Source: Fasciola hepatica (Eukaryota > Platyhelminthes > Trematoda > Plagiorchiida > Fasciolidae). Taken from it: a stretch of DNA of 64,000 nt. This document shows positions 22,041 to 32,480 of the stretch, in pieces. Position 1 is the first letter of the stretch. Every line of letters starts with the position of its first letter. The notes below the pieces were generated by a model. The model did not search any database and had not been told where the DNA came from. It saw only the letters and a list, made by a program, of their open reading frames with translations. The position numbers and the translations under genes are program-made. Location of the stretch: assembly GCA_948099385.1 (NCBI GenBank), contig CANUEZ040000167.1, positions 2,066,001 through 2,130,000 on the forward strand. The letters are read 5' to 3'.

Positions 22041-23299
22041 GGTATGTAAGAAAAAAAACCAAGGTACAGTTGCCACTCATGTTCACTGTGCTACAGTATA
22101 GCCCAGGTGACTTTAGATAGCCCGGACCAGGAGAGGAGAGGTAATATGTGAACTCCGACTTAAGGTAGGCGGATACAAACAATACTGAAAGCCAAGATCT
22201 CACCCGTCGGATCGATAAACGAAGAAAGCTAAGAATAAATTGTGCACCTAGAAGCATTCAGCACTTAGTTGGGTAGAAGTGGTTCCTAATCGGTCACGGT
22301 AAAATAAAAGGGCAGGGTCGGGTGGGATACAATCCGGCACTTCACTTGAGCTGGTGTCTAGGCGCGAGTACATCAGTTCAGACTTTCATTGCCCACGGAT
22401 GCGCTACCTTCTGGCTGGCTGACAGTTGAGGTGGTCCAAAGTGCGAAAGAGACGAGAGACCAATCGCCATAACCTAATAGTCGATTAGCTTACCCTCGAT
22501 GGTGCTTACCCTAATACAGGGGATCGTCACATATAAAACGAGGCCTGCAGAACACTACATGTTTGTAACCGGAAGTCGACGCGGAATGCCTGAGTGAATC
22601 ACACTGGACTGGCAACTCATCTTCTCTGTATAAAGTCATGCAGTACGTCGAAATCTTCCACACGAGGTCCAGTGTGCGATGGGTTATTCTCCAGCCTCAG
22701 ACCAAGAAGGGGAATTCAGACCTTGACAGACAGATCATATAGGTGCAGTGGAATCGCTTTGTGACAACTTCACTGACACAATCCGGAGAAACTATTGGTT
22801 TCCAGCGATTATCTCCTCAACTGTTTACAGATAATGCAGCAGACATTACACAAAATAAAGTACACCACTACACAAAGCAGATATCAATCACGGACAGGAC
22901 TTGATGGTCAAATTTTTCGATTGGTTCACCTAACCAACTCTCTTTAGGCCACCAGGAGGTAGACTTTCCGGACTTGGTCAACTGTAGTGAAAGAGCCTTT
23001 TGGCCAACTTCCCATTCTGAGGTTATATCATTAGAGAAATCCTGGACTCACTACTGGGTGAAACCAAAAATAACTTCAATGCTTAGTGTAGCTGACTCAT
23101 TCCCGCTGCTGCTTCTTGCAAGCGGCCCACGTTTTGGTCGAAGTGTGAGAGCCGTGGTGGCTCAACAATAGCAGCTCCGGCTCATTTGATGGCCATCCCT
23201 CAGGGTTTGATAAAGCTGGAAGATAAACATATAAATCCTGTGGACCACCCTTGATTCTCCGAGTGTTGGATGCCAACAGAGTTGTAAAGTAGAGCTGCT
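22041..23299. other. unassigned stretch
   Basis: No gene or element recognised. The only frames above 60 codons, 22033-22257 (-) and 22974-23171 (+), carry no motif. Confidence 0.4.
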
Positions 23300-24900
23300 C
23301 ATTTGAAGAGGGTTGTAGTGCTTCATACCATGGGCACCTAACTCAGACCTTCAGATTTCTCTTCTCCGCTGAAGTTCCGATTGTAACCGAATGCCCACCC
23401 CTACTGCTTCTCAACCAGTCCTCACACCGCTGCAGTCCTGATTTGCAGCTCGCTAATGGCGATGGGAAATTATGCCAACCAAACAGTCTGCGTGCCATGA
23501 CGGTACCTGGCTGAACTTCAAATGTGGTCTAAGCATCCCGACCCAAGTATAATCGGAAGATGGTCGATGTCACTTTCGTTTGCCAATATGGGTCCTGTTT
23601 TCTCCGCCTAATGACCACGGATCCCCCCGTAGCCACTCGCGTTAAATTACTCCCCCATTCCATCGTCGTAGTCAGGCCAACCATACTTTAATAAGATCAT
23701 TAGGTGCTAACACTCGTTCACTCCTAATAATTGATAATCCTTCTACAGGTCGAGTTCACCTATCACGTTTTGTCAGATAGTATTCTCCTTTATTTTGAGC
23801 CCCCATCTACCATTCACCCGGCTTAAAAGCTCATGAATACTTTTCTCAGTGTCATCAAAAGTAGCTTAATTTCATCAGGTACACCGTTGCCCACCGTTAT
23901 ATTTCATAGCCTGTCCTGCCTCATATCCGTTGAATCTTAGGTCTGTCTCCTCGCACTTCCTCTTATTCACAAAGTCCCTGTCTTTTTTGCATGCCCACCG
24001 TAAAATACAGCTAGTAAGGTCCATGAATACCAAATACACATTCCTACTGAACTAATGATTGATCCATATCATACTTCATGGCTTTTCCTTCAGGAAATTG
24101 CATCTTCCTTTCCGCCGCTATCCACAACTGACGCAATAGCCAGGCCGTTGTTTCGTTTTCCTACCTTTTCTCGACTTTACTGGTTGAACACCAAATCCTC
24201 GCTTCCTCACATAAGGTAAAGTTGATCCGCTACCATATCCACTTCATACCACGGATCACTGATGAACGTTTCTTGTAAAGTGTCATGAACTTCATTCAGT
24301 TTATCAAGTTTCCAGCTTGCTCCCTCTCTGCTTATCTGGAATGACTAAATCATTCAGCAATGAAAAACATCAAGTGGAGCAGTCTTCCAAAATTCCCTTT
24401 TCAATGTCATTGACTGATCATGTATTCGACGTTCCACGCCAAATTTCCTTCGGCATCTCATTGCAAATGCTAGTTCTTATTCCTTTTCGAAGTATTGCAC
24501 AATTCTGTTACCTGCTCGCTTCCACACAATTGTCTAGCTCATCAAACCTGAGTAAAACTCCGTCAGCTATAGTCTGCGTCATCCTTGAAAAAGTCTTCCT
24601 CTCGCACTCTACAATGTAAATCTTTCCAACTATTTGAAGATTTTGGGATTTGCAAGTATCCCGCGTAGCCTAATTTGCAACTGACTCGTACTAACCGCCC
24701 AATATGAAGTCGTTCCACTCATTTCAAACCTCATCCAGGTTTGTTTTACGGTTGGTATAGTGTGCTCTTCCGCTTTTCAAAATTTGTTATTGTTTCCTCC
24801 TTCACAAAGTCACTGTGAACTCTGATCACGAGTTCATGCGCGCGTCTTGACCATGGTTGAGGACTAAACCATCATCATTGCTATCTTGTATTTTGGAGTG
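23300..24900 (+). mobile_element. Probable family Y repeat, plus-strand copy
   Basis: Pyrimidine-rich plus strand. Near its end, CAAAATTTGTTATTG, CACAAAGTCACTGTGA, CTGATCACGAGTTCATGC and ATCATCATTGC (24776-24890) follow the same order as GAATTTTGTCC, CAATCACTTG, CTTGATCATTCACC and the ATT tail at 57545-57645. The match is weaker than between the 2.95-kb and 57.4-kb ends. No domain is visible in the frame at 24317-24619. Confidence 0.35.
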
Positions 24901-27296
24901 CTCTTCGATCCAGATTCATAACATAGGTCAGCTCCTGGTGCCGACCTCACAGATGGTTGTATGCCCTTTAAGATGTGTTTTTGAGGCATCTTAAGCTGGC
25001 CGAAAGCACGACAGCTACGGACTCGGATTCAGTAGTATCACCGGGCTGTTTGAGTCATAGACAAACTGCATCGATAAATAGAGCTATCCTTCCGCACTGG
25101 TTTGAAACCTAATATCAAGCGAACCAAAAAGCTACTTTCAAGGATGTTTGTCATGTCCCGTAGACGAATTTAGAGGCATTTGGCTGTGCACTCTAGAAAC
25201 CATCTTGTCAGTCAAAAAAGGAAGGCCCCCAACCTTCAAGCCTTAGAAATGCGGTTCCGGGCCTTCCAACTTTCAAGGCTCAAAGTTGCCGTGGGCCCTA
25301 TGAATCTACCTTCCAATCAACTAGTGGGAGTGAGCTAGATAAACCAACCACGACATGGCTAGTTTACTGCCAAGTCCCCGTCCATGAATGGCGCCTGCTT
25401 CACTTTGATGTGCCTGATCCATTGTCTGATGTCTTCTGTGTAACCAACAAACTGCTCCGTAATGAGTTACTGACTAACTGTGGGTATCTTCCAGAAGTTA
25501 ATGTTATTGATCAAACAAATTATTACTTTGCATTCCGCTTTTCATTTCTGATTGACACTCTGTCTATTCTATGGTTAAATTTATTACCAGCTGTGAATCA
25601 CCCGCTTTCATCTCACTTGACATCAGCCGATCCTACTGATCGCTCGATTCTTTAGATGTTGATGGCGTAGTGCTCCACCACTCTGGGCAACGTGGTGATG
25701 GGTCCGGTAAAGTTGGAGGTCGACGGTGGTTTGCTCTTTATCTAACAATTGGATGCCGCGTTTCTGTCAAGCTAATATGTTCTGAAAGCTCAGTGACAAC
25801 TGCTGAGCCGGGTGACTTCGTGAAGTTCTTACTGGGCGGCACACTGTTTGAAAACTGACCTAGCTGGGGCATAACTTCAAACTCCACTCCTGTGAACAGT
25901 AAATCTAACCACCAGCAGCACCTAGTAGGGTACGGTCCCGTATTGTTGCATAATCTCTGGTTTGCAAGTCTCACATTGCAGGTTCAAAATTTCAACCGAC
26001 AAACGGGCTGAAGGTCTGGGCGGAGTAGTGCTATGCCACGATGAGGTAAGGTTGTTCAGAGAATGTAAGAAAGAAAATGATCGCCGCTTCAAACAGACCC
26101 TGGAGGAATGCAAGAAGAAAGTTTTGCCGAAGCCTCCGAAATGCGCATCTGGTTTTCACATAGTCGTACATTTTGGGCCCCTTGGTAGAAGCCAAAGATC
26201 GCAGGTCGAACCTAGATATTTCCAAAACTACTGTTGGAATGGGGTTACAGAAGTGTCAAGTACGCTTGAGATCGATGTCTGAGTGCTTGCGGTTCTGTTC
26301 CAGGTTCCCTGCTAACTTAGCATCGAGGCAACAGCCGCTGTTCCTCATTCAGTTATCCAAGGATTGGCCACATACTGTCCAATATGAAGGAAGCCTGCGG
26401 AATCTCATCGACAACAGATCTGGAAGTCCAACGTTGGCTGCAGTCGCTCCATCCTAAAAACAGTGGTAAAGGCCGGGTCTTCCGAGGTAGAAATGGGTGC
26501 AGTAGCAAAAGCATCAGATGCCAATTATCCACTTTCCGCGGCTTTAGGAAGTTGCTAATATATGATGGTTTTGGAGGCTCGAAAGAGTAAAGGCTTTGTT
26601 TCATGCAGTAAAACGCATTTGAAAGTACATGGGTCAATTCTAGTTGACCGGAATTTCGGAGAGTAGCGTAGCGATCAGTTCCGACACAATTTAAAAACAA
26701 ACCCAGCTACAAATGCCTATAGAGCTGTGTAAAGCAAATCAAGCCGTTCAATAATGAACAAATCTCAGTAGATTTTCTGAAAACCGTCCTCCTGAACTGG
26801 ACAATGAACGAACAACTGCAGCCAAGTTGTATGTTAAAAACGGATGACTGAGTTGGTAAAAATTGTCACAGCGAAAATCAGGCTCAGTAACGAAATGTCG
26901 GTGTAAAGTTGGAAGTCATTTTCGTGCGAAAGAACCGAATGGACGGTTTCATTGAACTGAACAAACGGCAAACCAGTGAATACTTCCCACACAAATCGAG
27001 AAAAATTTGCGAGTAATAACGAATGGTGACGAACGAAACAAGATTTGTTGCACTTATTTGCACCTACCTCAGAATCCAACCAGTCTTTTTTCCTGCAACA
27101 CTGGATGCAACGGGCCTCGTGTTGGCTTACAATAATGTCTCTGTGTGCGAGAAACCAATCGCCTCCAAAGGTAGCCAATGATTTTGCAGGTGGTTTACTC
27201 CTCGGTGGTCTTTTTAAGTTCCGCTGATCCCCAGACCCTTTTCAATCTCGTGAGAATATGGCCACTGAACTTGGACCACAAGCTTCCGGTTAACCT
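24901..27296. other. unassigned stretch
   Basis: No gene recognised. Plus frame 25962-26282 (106 codons, rich in Lys, Arg and Cys) and minus frames 26353-26700 and 26834-27178 have no motif I know. The right end borders the 3' end of a minus-strand BEL/Pao relic, whose downstream LTR should lie here but could not be identified. Confidence 0.4.
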
Positions 27297-27975
27297 TCAA
27301 TAAAATAACTCATTTCGATTTCGCGGCGCACTGACCCTCCACTGGTTTGCACCGACGCCGACCGCACCAAGCCGTCTTTCGAAGTTGAGGTGCTTTCTCC
27401 CACTCCGGCTGGCCATCGGCCACGTGGCTAGGACCCCGAAGCCGGCAGCACCAAACCACCTGTTCTGAGACTGTATTATCCATTTTCTCATTCCAGCCAG
27501 TGATGTCAATGCAGATGTTCCTGTGTCCGCCTCTCGAAAACACAGGGGGAAAATAATTTGCTCGTTTGCACCGACAAATGGTTCTATCGTATAGCAAATT
27601 CTTCGGAATTTCTCGCGAATTTACTCTCAGGATAATTAGATTATCGGACGCAAGCTCTGTCAGATCACGACAGTTCGAGGTGACAGGCGCCATCGGCAGT
27701 CCTTTCGCCATCAACTTACACTCCGTAGGAAATGTCAATAATATTTTGTCAGTCATCAGCTGTTCATCACAAAATGAGAGCCATATCTCCACGCTCGAAA
27801 GCTCCATGGTCTCTCACATGCCACCGGGTTGGCTAGTATTGGGGGGAATGAATTGCGACTTCAGACCACATTCCAACAATCCCTCAGTAGCCTTGTCGCT
27901 GAATCAGCTTTCTACTACTTTCCTTTCTTCCCTTAAACTTCCATCAGGGCCGGTGCCATTATCACTAGAAATCAC
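27297..27975 (-). pseudogene. BEL/Pao integrase relic
   Basis: In one minus-strand frame, SSDNGTG (Asp codon 27961-27963) holds the second catalytic Asp of the DDE triad. FIPPNTSQPGGM then a TGA stop (27814-27816) and Glu (27811-27813) correspond to 'NPP-APH-GGVWE', with the Trp codon changed to a stop. Fifty codons separate Asp and Glu, the same spacing as in the element at 38.4-44.9 kb. The next 165 open codons (27310-27807) read LMAKGLPMAPVTSN and ELASDNLIILRVNS, the 'NSRPLTPVT...LTPN-LLILR' segment near the C-terminus of BEL integrases. Integrase joins the cDNA to the genome. Dead through stops. Confidence 0.75.
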
Positions 27976-29719
27976 CGACTGTGCATATCTCCTTGATATG
28001 AGTAGTTCTGGTGTCATTATAAGTGAATATGTGATCAGAGATTGAGGAACATCCATGTAAACCACACAAACCTGGAGGCCGGTGAGGATGCATCTGTATT
28101 GTTTCTCAATGCTGCTACCAAGTCCAACTAAAACTGACCAAAGTAACCTATTTCAACTTACTTGAAGGGAAATTAACCTTGCTGGACTCCAATGACAGGT
28201 GGCGGACCCGTCAGACGTTTGCCTACAATTGCCAAATGCTTTTGACACTCAAAAGACCCTCCAAGTGTACTCTCAAAGGGAGCTTCATCGTGCACAATCT
28301 AATACCATTTGCGAAGTGCTGCGAATAGCTGATGTGGTAATTCATGTCCTTCCGTTGGGGGACACCATCGAGCTATTGAGCCCGCAGTCGGGCAAAAGTC
28401 AGGTGGTATTGCGGGATTTGACACGCCCTGAAACTAATTGGAGCTATTAGTTGGTCATCCAACACGAATAGTACCGTTTGATAGAACCCGGCGCATTTAT
28501 AATAGGATCTTATTCATCGAAGATCTTTCAACAGATAGGTTGTCATTCCCATCCAGTAGCCTCTGAAAAGCCTACCACAAAATTTAGTTCACAACATCAA
28601 TGTTTATCTTTCTTCGGCTATGGCCATTTTGGATAAGTTCAGGGACGCTGTGGTCAACCTTAGATCTGTTAGACCACTCCTCGTTACCTCATTGTGCATT
28701 TTAAAGTGAATTAGCCGGGCTACCGACCTGAACAAGTGAAAAACCAATCGGAGTACCGAGCCAGCATCCAGTCCATTGACTGACCCTCCACTTTCTTGAG
28801 GATCTTGCTGGAAAGTCGCCTCCTCTCTGCTCTTGGTGGTTTTGCGGCTACTCTAAGGCTGGTCGGCTGTATAGTTCCGTCGTTTGCCAAGAAAATAGGA
28901 CCTCCGAAGTGACAGCTAAAATAGCTCGACATTCATGGGCCTCTTGATGCCTTGTCCGCGGGATAAGCTTTTGATCCCACATGCCACCAACACCAGGGGT
29001 CACACCGCCCGTGAATTTCAGCCAGTCGATTCGCCAAGAAGCACTGAAGCTCGTTCTAGGGTGGTTTACGTTGTTCTGAGCCTCACCGGCAGTCTTTTAA
29101 AGTTCAGAAGAACTTTACTGCTAGTCTTGCTGCGACCAAAACAAATAGTGAATCGGTTACCTTTACCAAACGGGTTGGAATTCAGAGAAGAAGCCATTCG
29201 CGCAGAGCCAGACCAAAGCACACGAATCCAAAAACCAGAATCAGATTCTTCTGCAGTTTACATGGTACTGAATATGTATATATAACTTTGGCTTGCGGCA
29301 AAAGGTAAAACCCCAACGTTCTACTTCGGTGGTCCAAACCTGACGGCCAAAAACGGTTTAGGGCCAAATTTAGGTGTTCTACACAAGAACAAACGTGTAA
29401 TTGTGTTGTGTATAAAAAAGCCTGGCAAAATACTGTTGAATATGGTGAAAGCCGCAGAGCAAGCGAAAAAATTCGAAGGGTTTCCAGTGTATGAATTCGA
29501 GAGCAAGGTACAGTGAAGGTGTGCGTCCTTCAAGATCATTCTGTAGCGCATGAACACTCCACAGCATACTCAGAAGCTTAACGAAAAGTGCACCAGTACA
29601 CTCTTCATCAGCGAACCACCTCAGAAAATACGTCGCTGAATCTTTGGCGTCCAAAGCTGTTCACCACTAGTGTGCCATTTATTCTCTCAGATTACCAATT
29701 CATCTCTGACTGGGTGGTT

Positions 29720-30600
29720 TTACCCGAGCTTCAGGCGGCACCATGATTGAAACAAGATCTTACGTCGAAGAGGGAAATATGAAATTTCTCCCAGTAGATT
29801 AAAAACCGACGACACTACGGACGGCAGTCCGCTCCTAGTTTGAGGCCCCATGCCCACTTTCAGTGAAGCCTGGAAAGTGTCTTCCGAGGCGTTCCACTGC
29901 GATGCCAACTTCCCCTCCGCCGCTGGCGAGAAATCTCTATTTTTCAAGGTGGGATATGTGTCTCCGGGAGATGGCGAAGTTGCTTATCGCTTCACCGAGA
30001 TTAAACATTTACTTGTGAAACTAAGTGATACCTGGTGACAACAACACACCCGTGTGAAGGGCAAAGCTCTTGCTTTTTCCAGCGTAGGCAACAGCACAAG
30101 AAAGCTGTCCACCCCGGACTTGTCATGTACGGCCCTGAGGTGGCACTGCTCAAACTTGCCCTCCCGGTCTTTTGTTGGGCAACACAACACAGATGGGATG
30201 GGCTGGCTCTCCCTTTGTAATCATTTGGACTGCCACCCAGATGACGGTTCAACCAACAAGGGACCCTCTGTGCCTCTAGATCATGTTTCGGTGCTTTAAC
30301 CTTCATAAACGTTCCCTCTGTTTCCCTAGATATTACAACAGACTCGTTTTGAAGTAAAGTATTGCTTCGACTGAATTTGTTGCTCCTTGGTCCCGGCAGC
30401 AAGGAATTACTCAAAGAGATTTTTGGAATGCAGCGACGTGGTGTGACACTAACCCTAATCCGTTTCTTAGATTTCCTTAGCACGCGATGTGGCAAGTGCC
30501 AGCTGGACCCAAGATCCTTCCTAACAGTTGTCCAGGCTCTCATCCGGCGCGACCCCTATAAGCTCACCCGTCAAGTGTTATAAAGCTTTCAGCGAAGGAA
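29720..30600 (-). pseudogene. BEL/Pao reverse transcriptase relic
   Basis: Minus frame 30001-30543 follows the BEL RT: WHLPHRVLRKSKKRIRV is the 'LPHH-V---KP-K-RVVFD' start; LSNSLLPGPR is 'LND-LL-GPD'; ISRETEGTFMKVKAPKHDLE is 'S-DI-GMFHQVKVP--D'. GVDSFLVLLPTLEKA (about 30070-30115, neighbouring frame) is the YVDD box, decayed to VDS. Frame 29720-29947 gives TRSGLPSVVSSVFNLLG and LCRLKLG-like FQSWCRLKLG, the connector after the thumb. Both catalytic Asp-rich boxes are damaged. Confidence 0.75.
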
Positions 30601-30779
30601 AGGAGATTAGGTGCAGGCACTTTCCCAATCCTTCCTGTCTCTCCTTGGCTACAACATAATTATTTGAATGTCTGGTCACACGAGTCCCCCACGGGAATGC
30701 AACTTCACAGAGTCCGCCCAACGAGGTCAAGACCTTGATGGCTATAACAACCGCGTTTTTATCTATCAAACAAGAAGAG

Positions 30780-31225
30780 TTTTTGCCTTTCATGGGCATA
30801 GGGTTAGGCATTTATTGTCGGTCGAACTGTCCTTTTAAGAGATTGACCTCCGTTTCGAACGGTTTGCCGTTGTCAGCCGAGCATAAGGGTAACATGTGGA
30901 GGCTACTTGCGGTACAATTCAGAACCAGGTTGATTCAAATAACTACTATACTACTTAACCAATTTTGCGATGACCGAACTAAACTAGCGTTCCGTATGAG
31001 AAATTATTCTTTCAAGGCGGGGATTTCTGGTGGGCCAGTGGGATCGTTACAGTACAACTTGGTCAGTCCACGGTCGAGTTCACTCTCCTCACTCAAGCAG
31101 CCGTGCACCAGAGCCACCTCGGGCAACTTAACCTCAGAGAAGCAAATGACGAAACAGCTAAAGCCGCAACCAATAATGAAGGTCATGCTGTTCCAGCCGA
31201 AGACAAAATAGTCAGGGAGACGCAA
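30780..31225 (-). pseudogene. BEL/Pao protease-RT linker relic
   Basis: Minus frame 31004-31225 contains FVFGWNSMTFIIG (compare 'TVLGWVV-GP---G') followed by HGCLSEESELDRGLTKLY, which fits the segment between protease and RT. Below it, PLCSADNGKPFETEVNLLKG (about 30835-30895) resembles the 'LP-NR-MA--RL--LK' stretch before the RT. Two frames are needed. The assignment rests mainly on position next to a clear RT. Confidence 0.5.
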
Positions 31226-31664
31226 TCAGAGCCTACAGTCCCGTTCTAGATGCTTGCACTTAAAGCCAGCCCAACCAATGAGAAACTCTCGAGGTTGGAA
31301 GCCAGCAATCGTTTAAATACCTCTAAAATAGGCCTGGTCTCCTGAAAATTTGTTCCAGGAATTTAACCCATCATTTGAGGTCAGAGCCTCACAGACCGAT
31401 AGTGTAGGTATAGTATAAATATCTTGTGATGGTCAGTAAGCGCTTTTCCTCCTCGTATATAAAGGGGCTTATCCCGGCCAAACGGGACAGAATACATTCC
31501 CGCTGTTATTGTCTGATCTTGCTGTTTCTTGCTGCGTATGGTAAGATGTGAGCAGCATCGTCAAGTACGAGCGGCGCGATAGATAAAAATCTCCCAGAAA
31601 CCCAGCAGGTTCAAAACAGCTGAAAAAACTGAAGTGGGCTACCAGTTTTACTGGAAGACTGTTT
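31226..31664. other. unassigned stretch with a TATA-like box
   Basis: No gene recognised. TATATAAAGGGG occurs at about 31457-31468 on plus, 200 bp before the young LTR element. It could belong to an unrecognised element end or be chance. Confidence 0.3.
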
Positions 31665-31669
31665 GCTAG

Positions 31670-32436
31670 TGTTGAATCTGTTTTGCCCGTTTCATTCCTG
31701 CTCATTCATGAACACCAGCCTGTGCTACGTTTGAACCCGTTTGACCTATTTCTAATTCATTTGACGTTGACCACATGATTTCACGGCTACCAGTCCACAT
31801 GATTCATCATCTCTCTCAAGTGTTACTCGTCTCCGTCACACACACACACACACGCTGAACCAACACTCGGTCGATTGACTAGACCTGGACTAGACTGCTC
31901 GATTGGGCACCGAATTCTGATCGGCTGAACCCGGCAGGCATGTTTAATCACGCACATGTACCGATGCATACACACATGCACCCACACAAGATTGTGACCT
32001 GTTAGACCCGTGACTAATCGTGTATTTGCGCGCCTGAGCGAATCCCTGCCCTACTCCCTGGTTGGTCAGAGCCATCGATCGATTTCCGCCTGGTCGCCTT
32101 TCTGTTCGTTCATGTCCCTTATATGCGCGTCCCTTTCCTTGTCATTGTTAGTTGTGGTCGTTTCGTTAACCTACTTGGTGACTTGTGCCTCGGCCAATTG
32201 GCCATAGAACGTGTTATCCATTCTGAACTGTACGGAAAGTTAGCAAACGGTGATTCCCGTGAGGACGCCACGTTTGAGGTTTGTACACTTACCCGTTTGA
32301 TTGAATATTGTTTGCAGTACCGCTAATAAACCTCAGCTAGTTTGATTTGGTTTCTGAGGAGAGCGCGTCACTCCAACTCGGCCTAGACACCGAATAAAGT
32401 TGACTAAATTCCAGAATCGGACGTACGTATCTAGCA
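31670..32436 (+). repeat. 5' LTR of the young BEL/Pao element
   Basis: Begins TGTTGAATCTG and ends GTATCTAGCA. It contains a CA microsatellite (about 31837-31853), a TTATAT box (32119-32124) as a possible promoter, and AATAAA signals at 32325 and 32393. No TGG-type primer binding site follows; the next bases are GTACTCAAGC. Confidence 0.9.
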
Positions 32437-32480
32437 GTACTCAAGCTTGTTCTTCAACCGGGAACTTTGAAGAAAAATCG

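Larger units (their letters stand above)
27297..31225 (-). mobile_element. Decayed BEL/Pao LTR retrotransposon (minus strand)
   Basis: Read on minus, the order is: post-protease linker (31225-30780), RT (30600-29720), an unreadable RNase H region (about 29700-28250), integrase (about 27975-27297). This is BEL/Pao order. Gag and protease are not seen above 31225, and no LTR pair was found. The young element at 31665 lies just beyond and on the opposite strand. Many stops and shifts show great age. Confidence 0.75.

Noticed and set aside
26031..26282. Lys/Cys-rich frames on both strands
   Set aside because: Overlapping on opposite strands with no domain; no reason to prefer either.
30362..30583. 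73-codon plus frame with leucine-rich character
   Set aside because: It is the complement of the BEL/Pao RT relic, which explains the conserved look.
31837..31853. CA repeat as a separate microsatellite locus
   Set aside because: Part of the LTR; the extra unit in the 3' LTR is normal slippage.
32010..32326. 65- and 67-codon frames repeated at 35483-35799
   Set aside because: They lie inside the LTRs, so the duplication comes from the LTR pair, not from two conserved genes.
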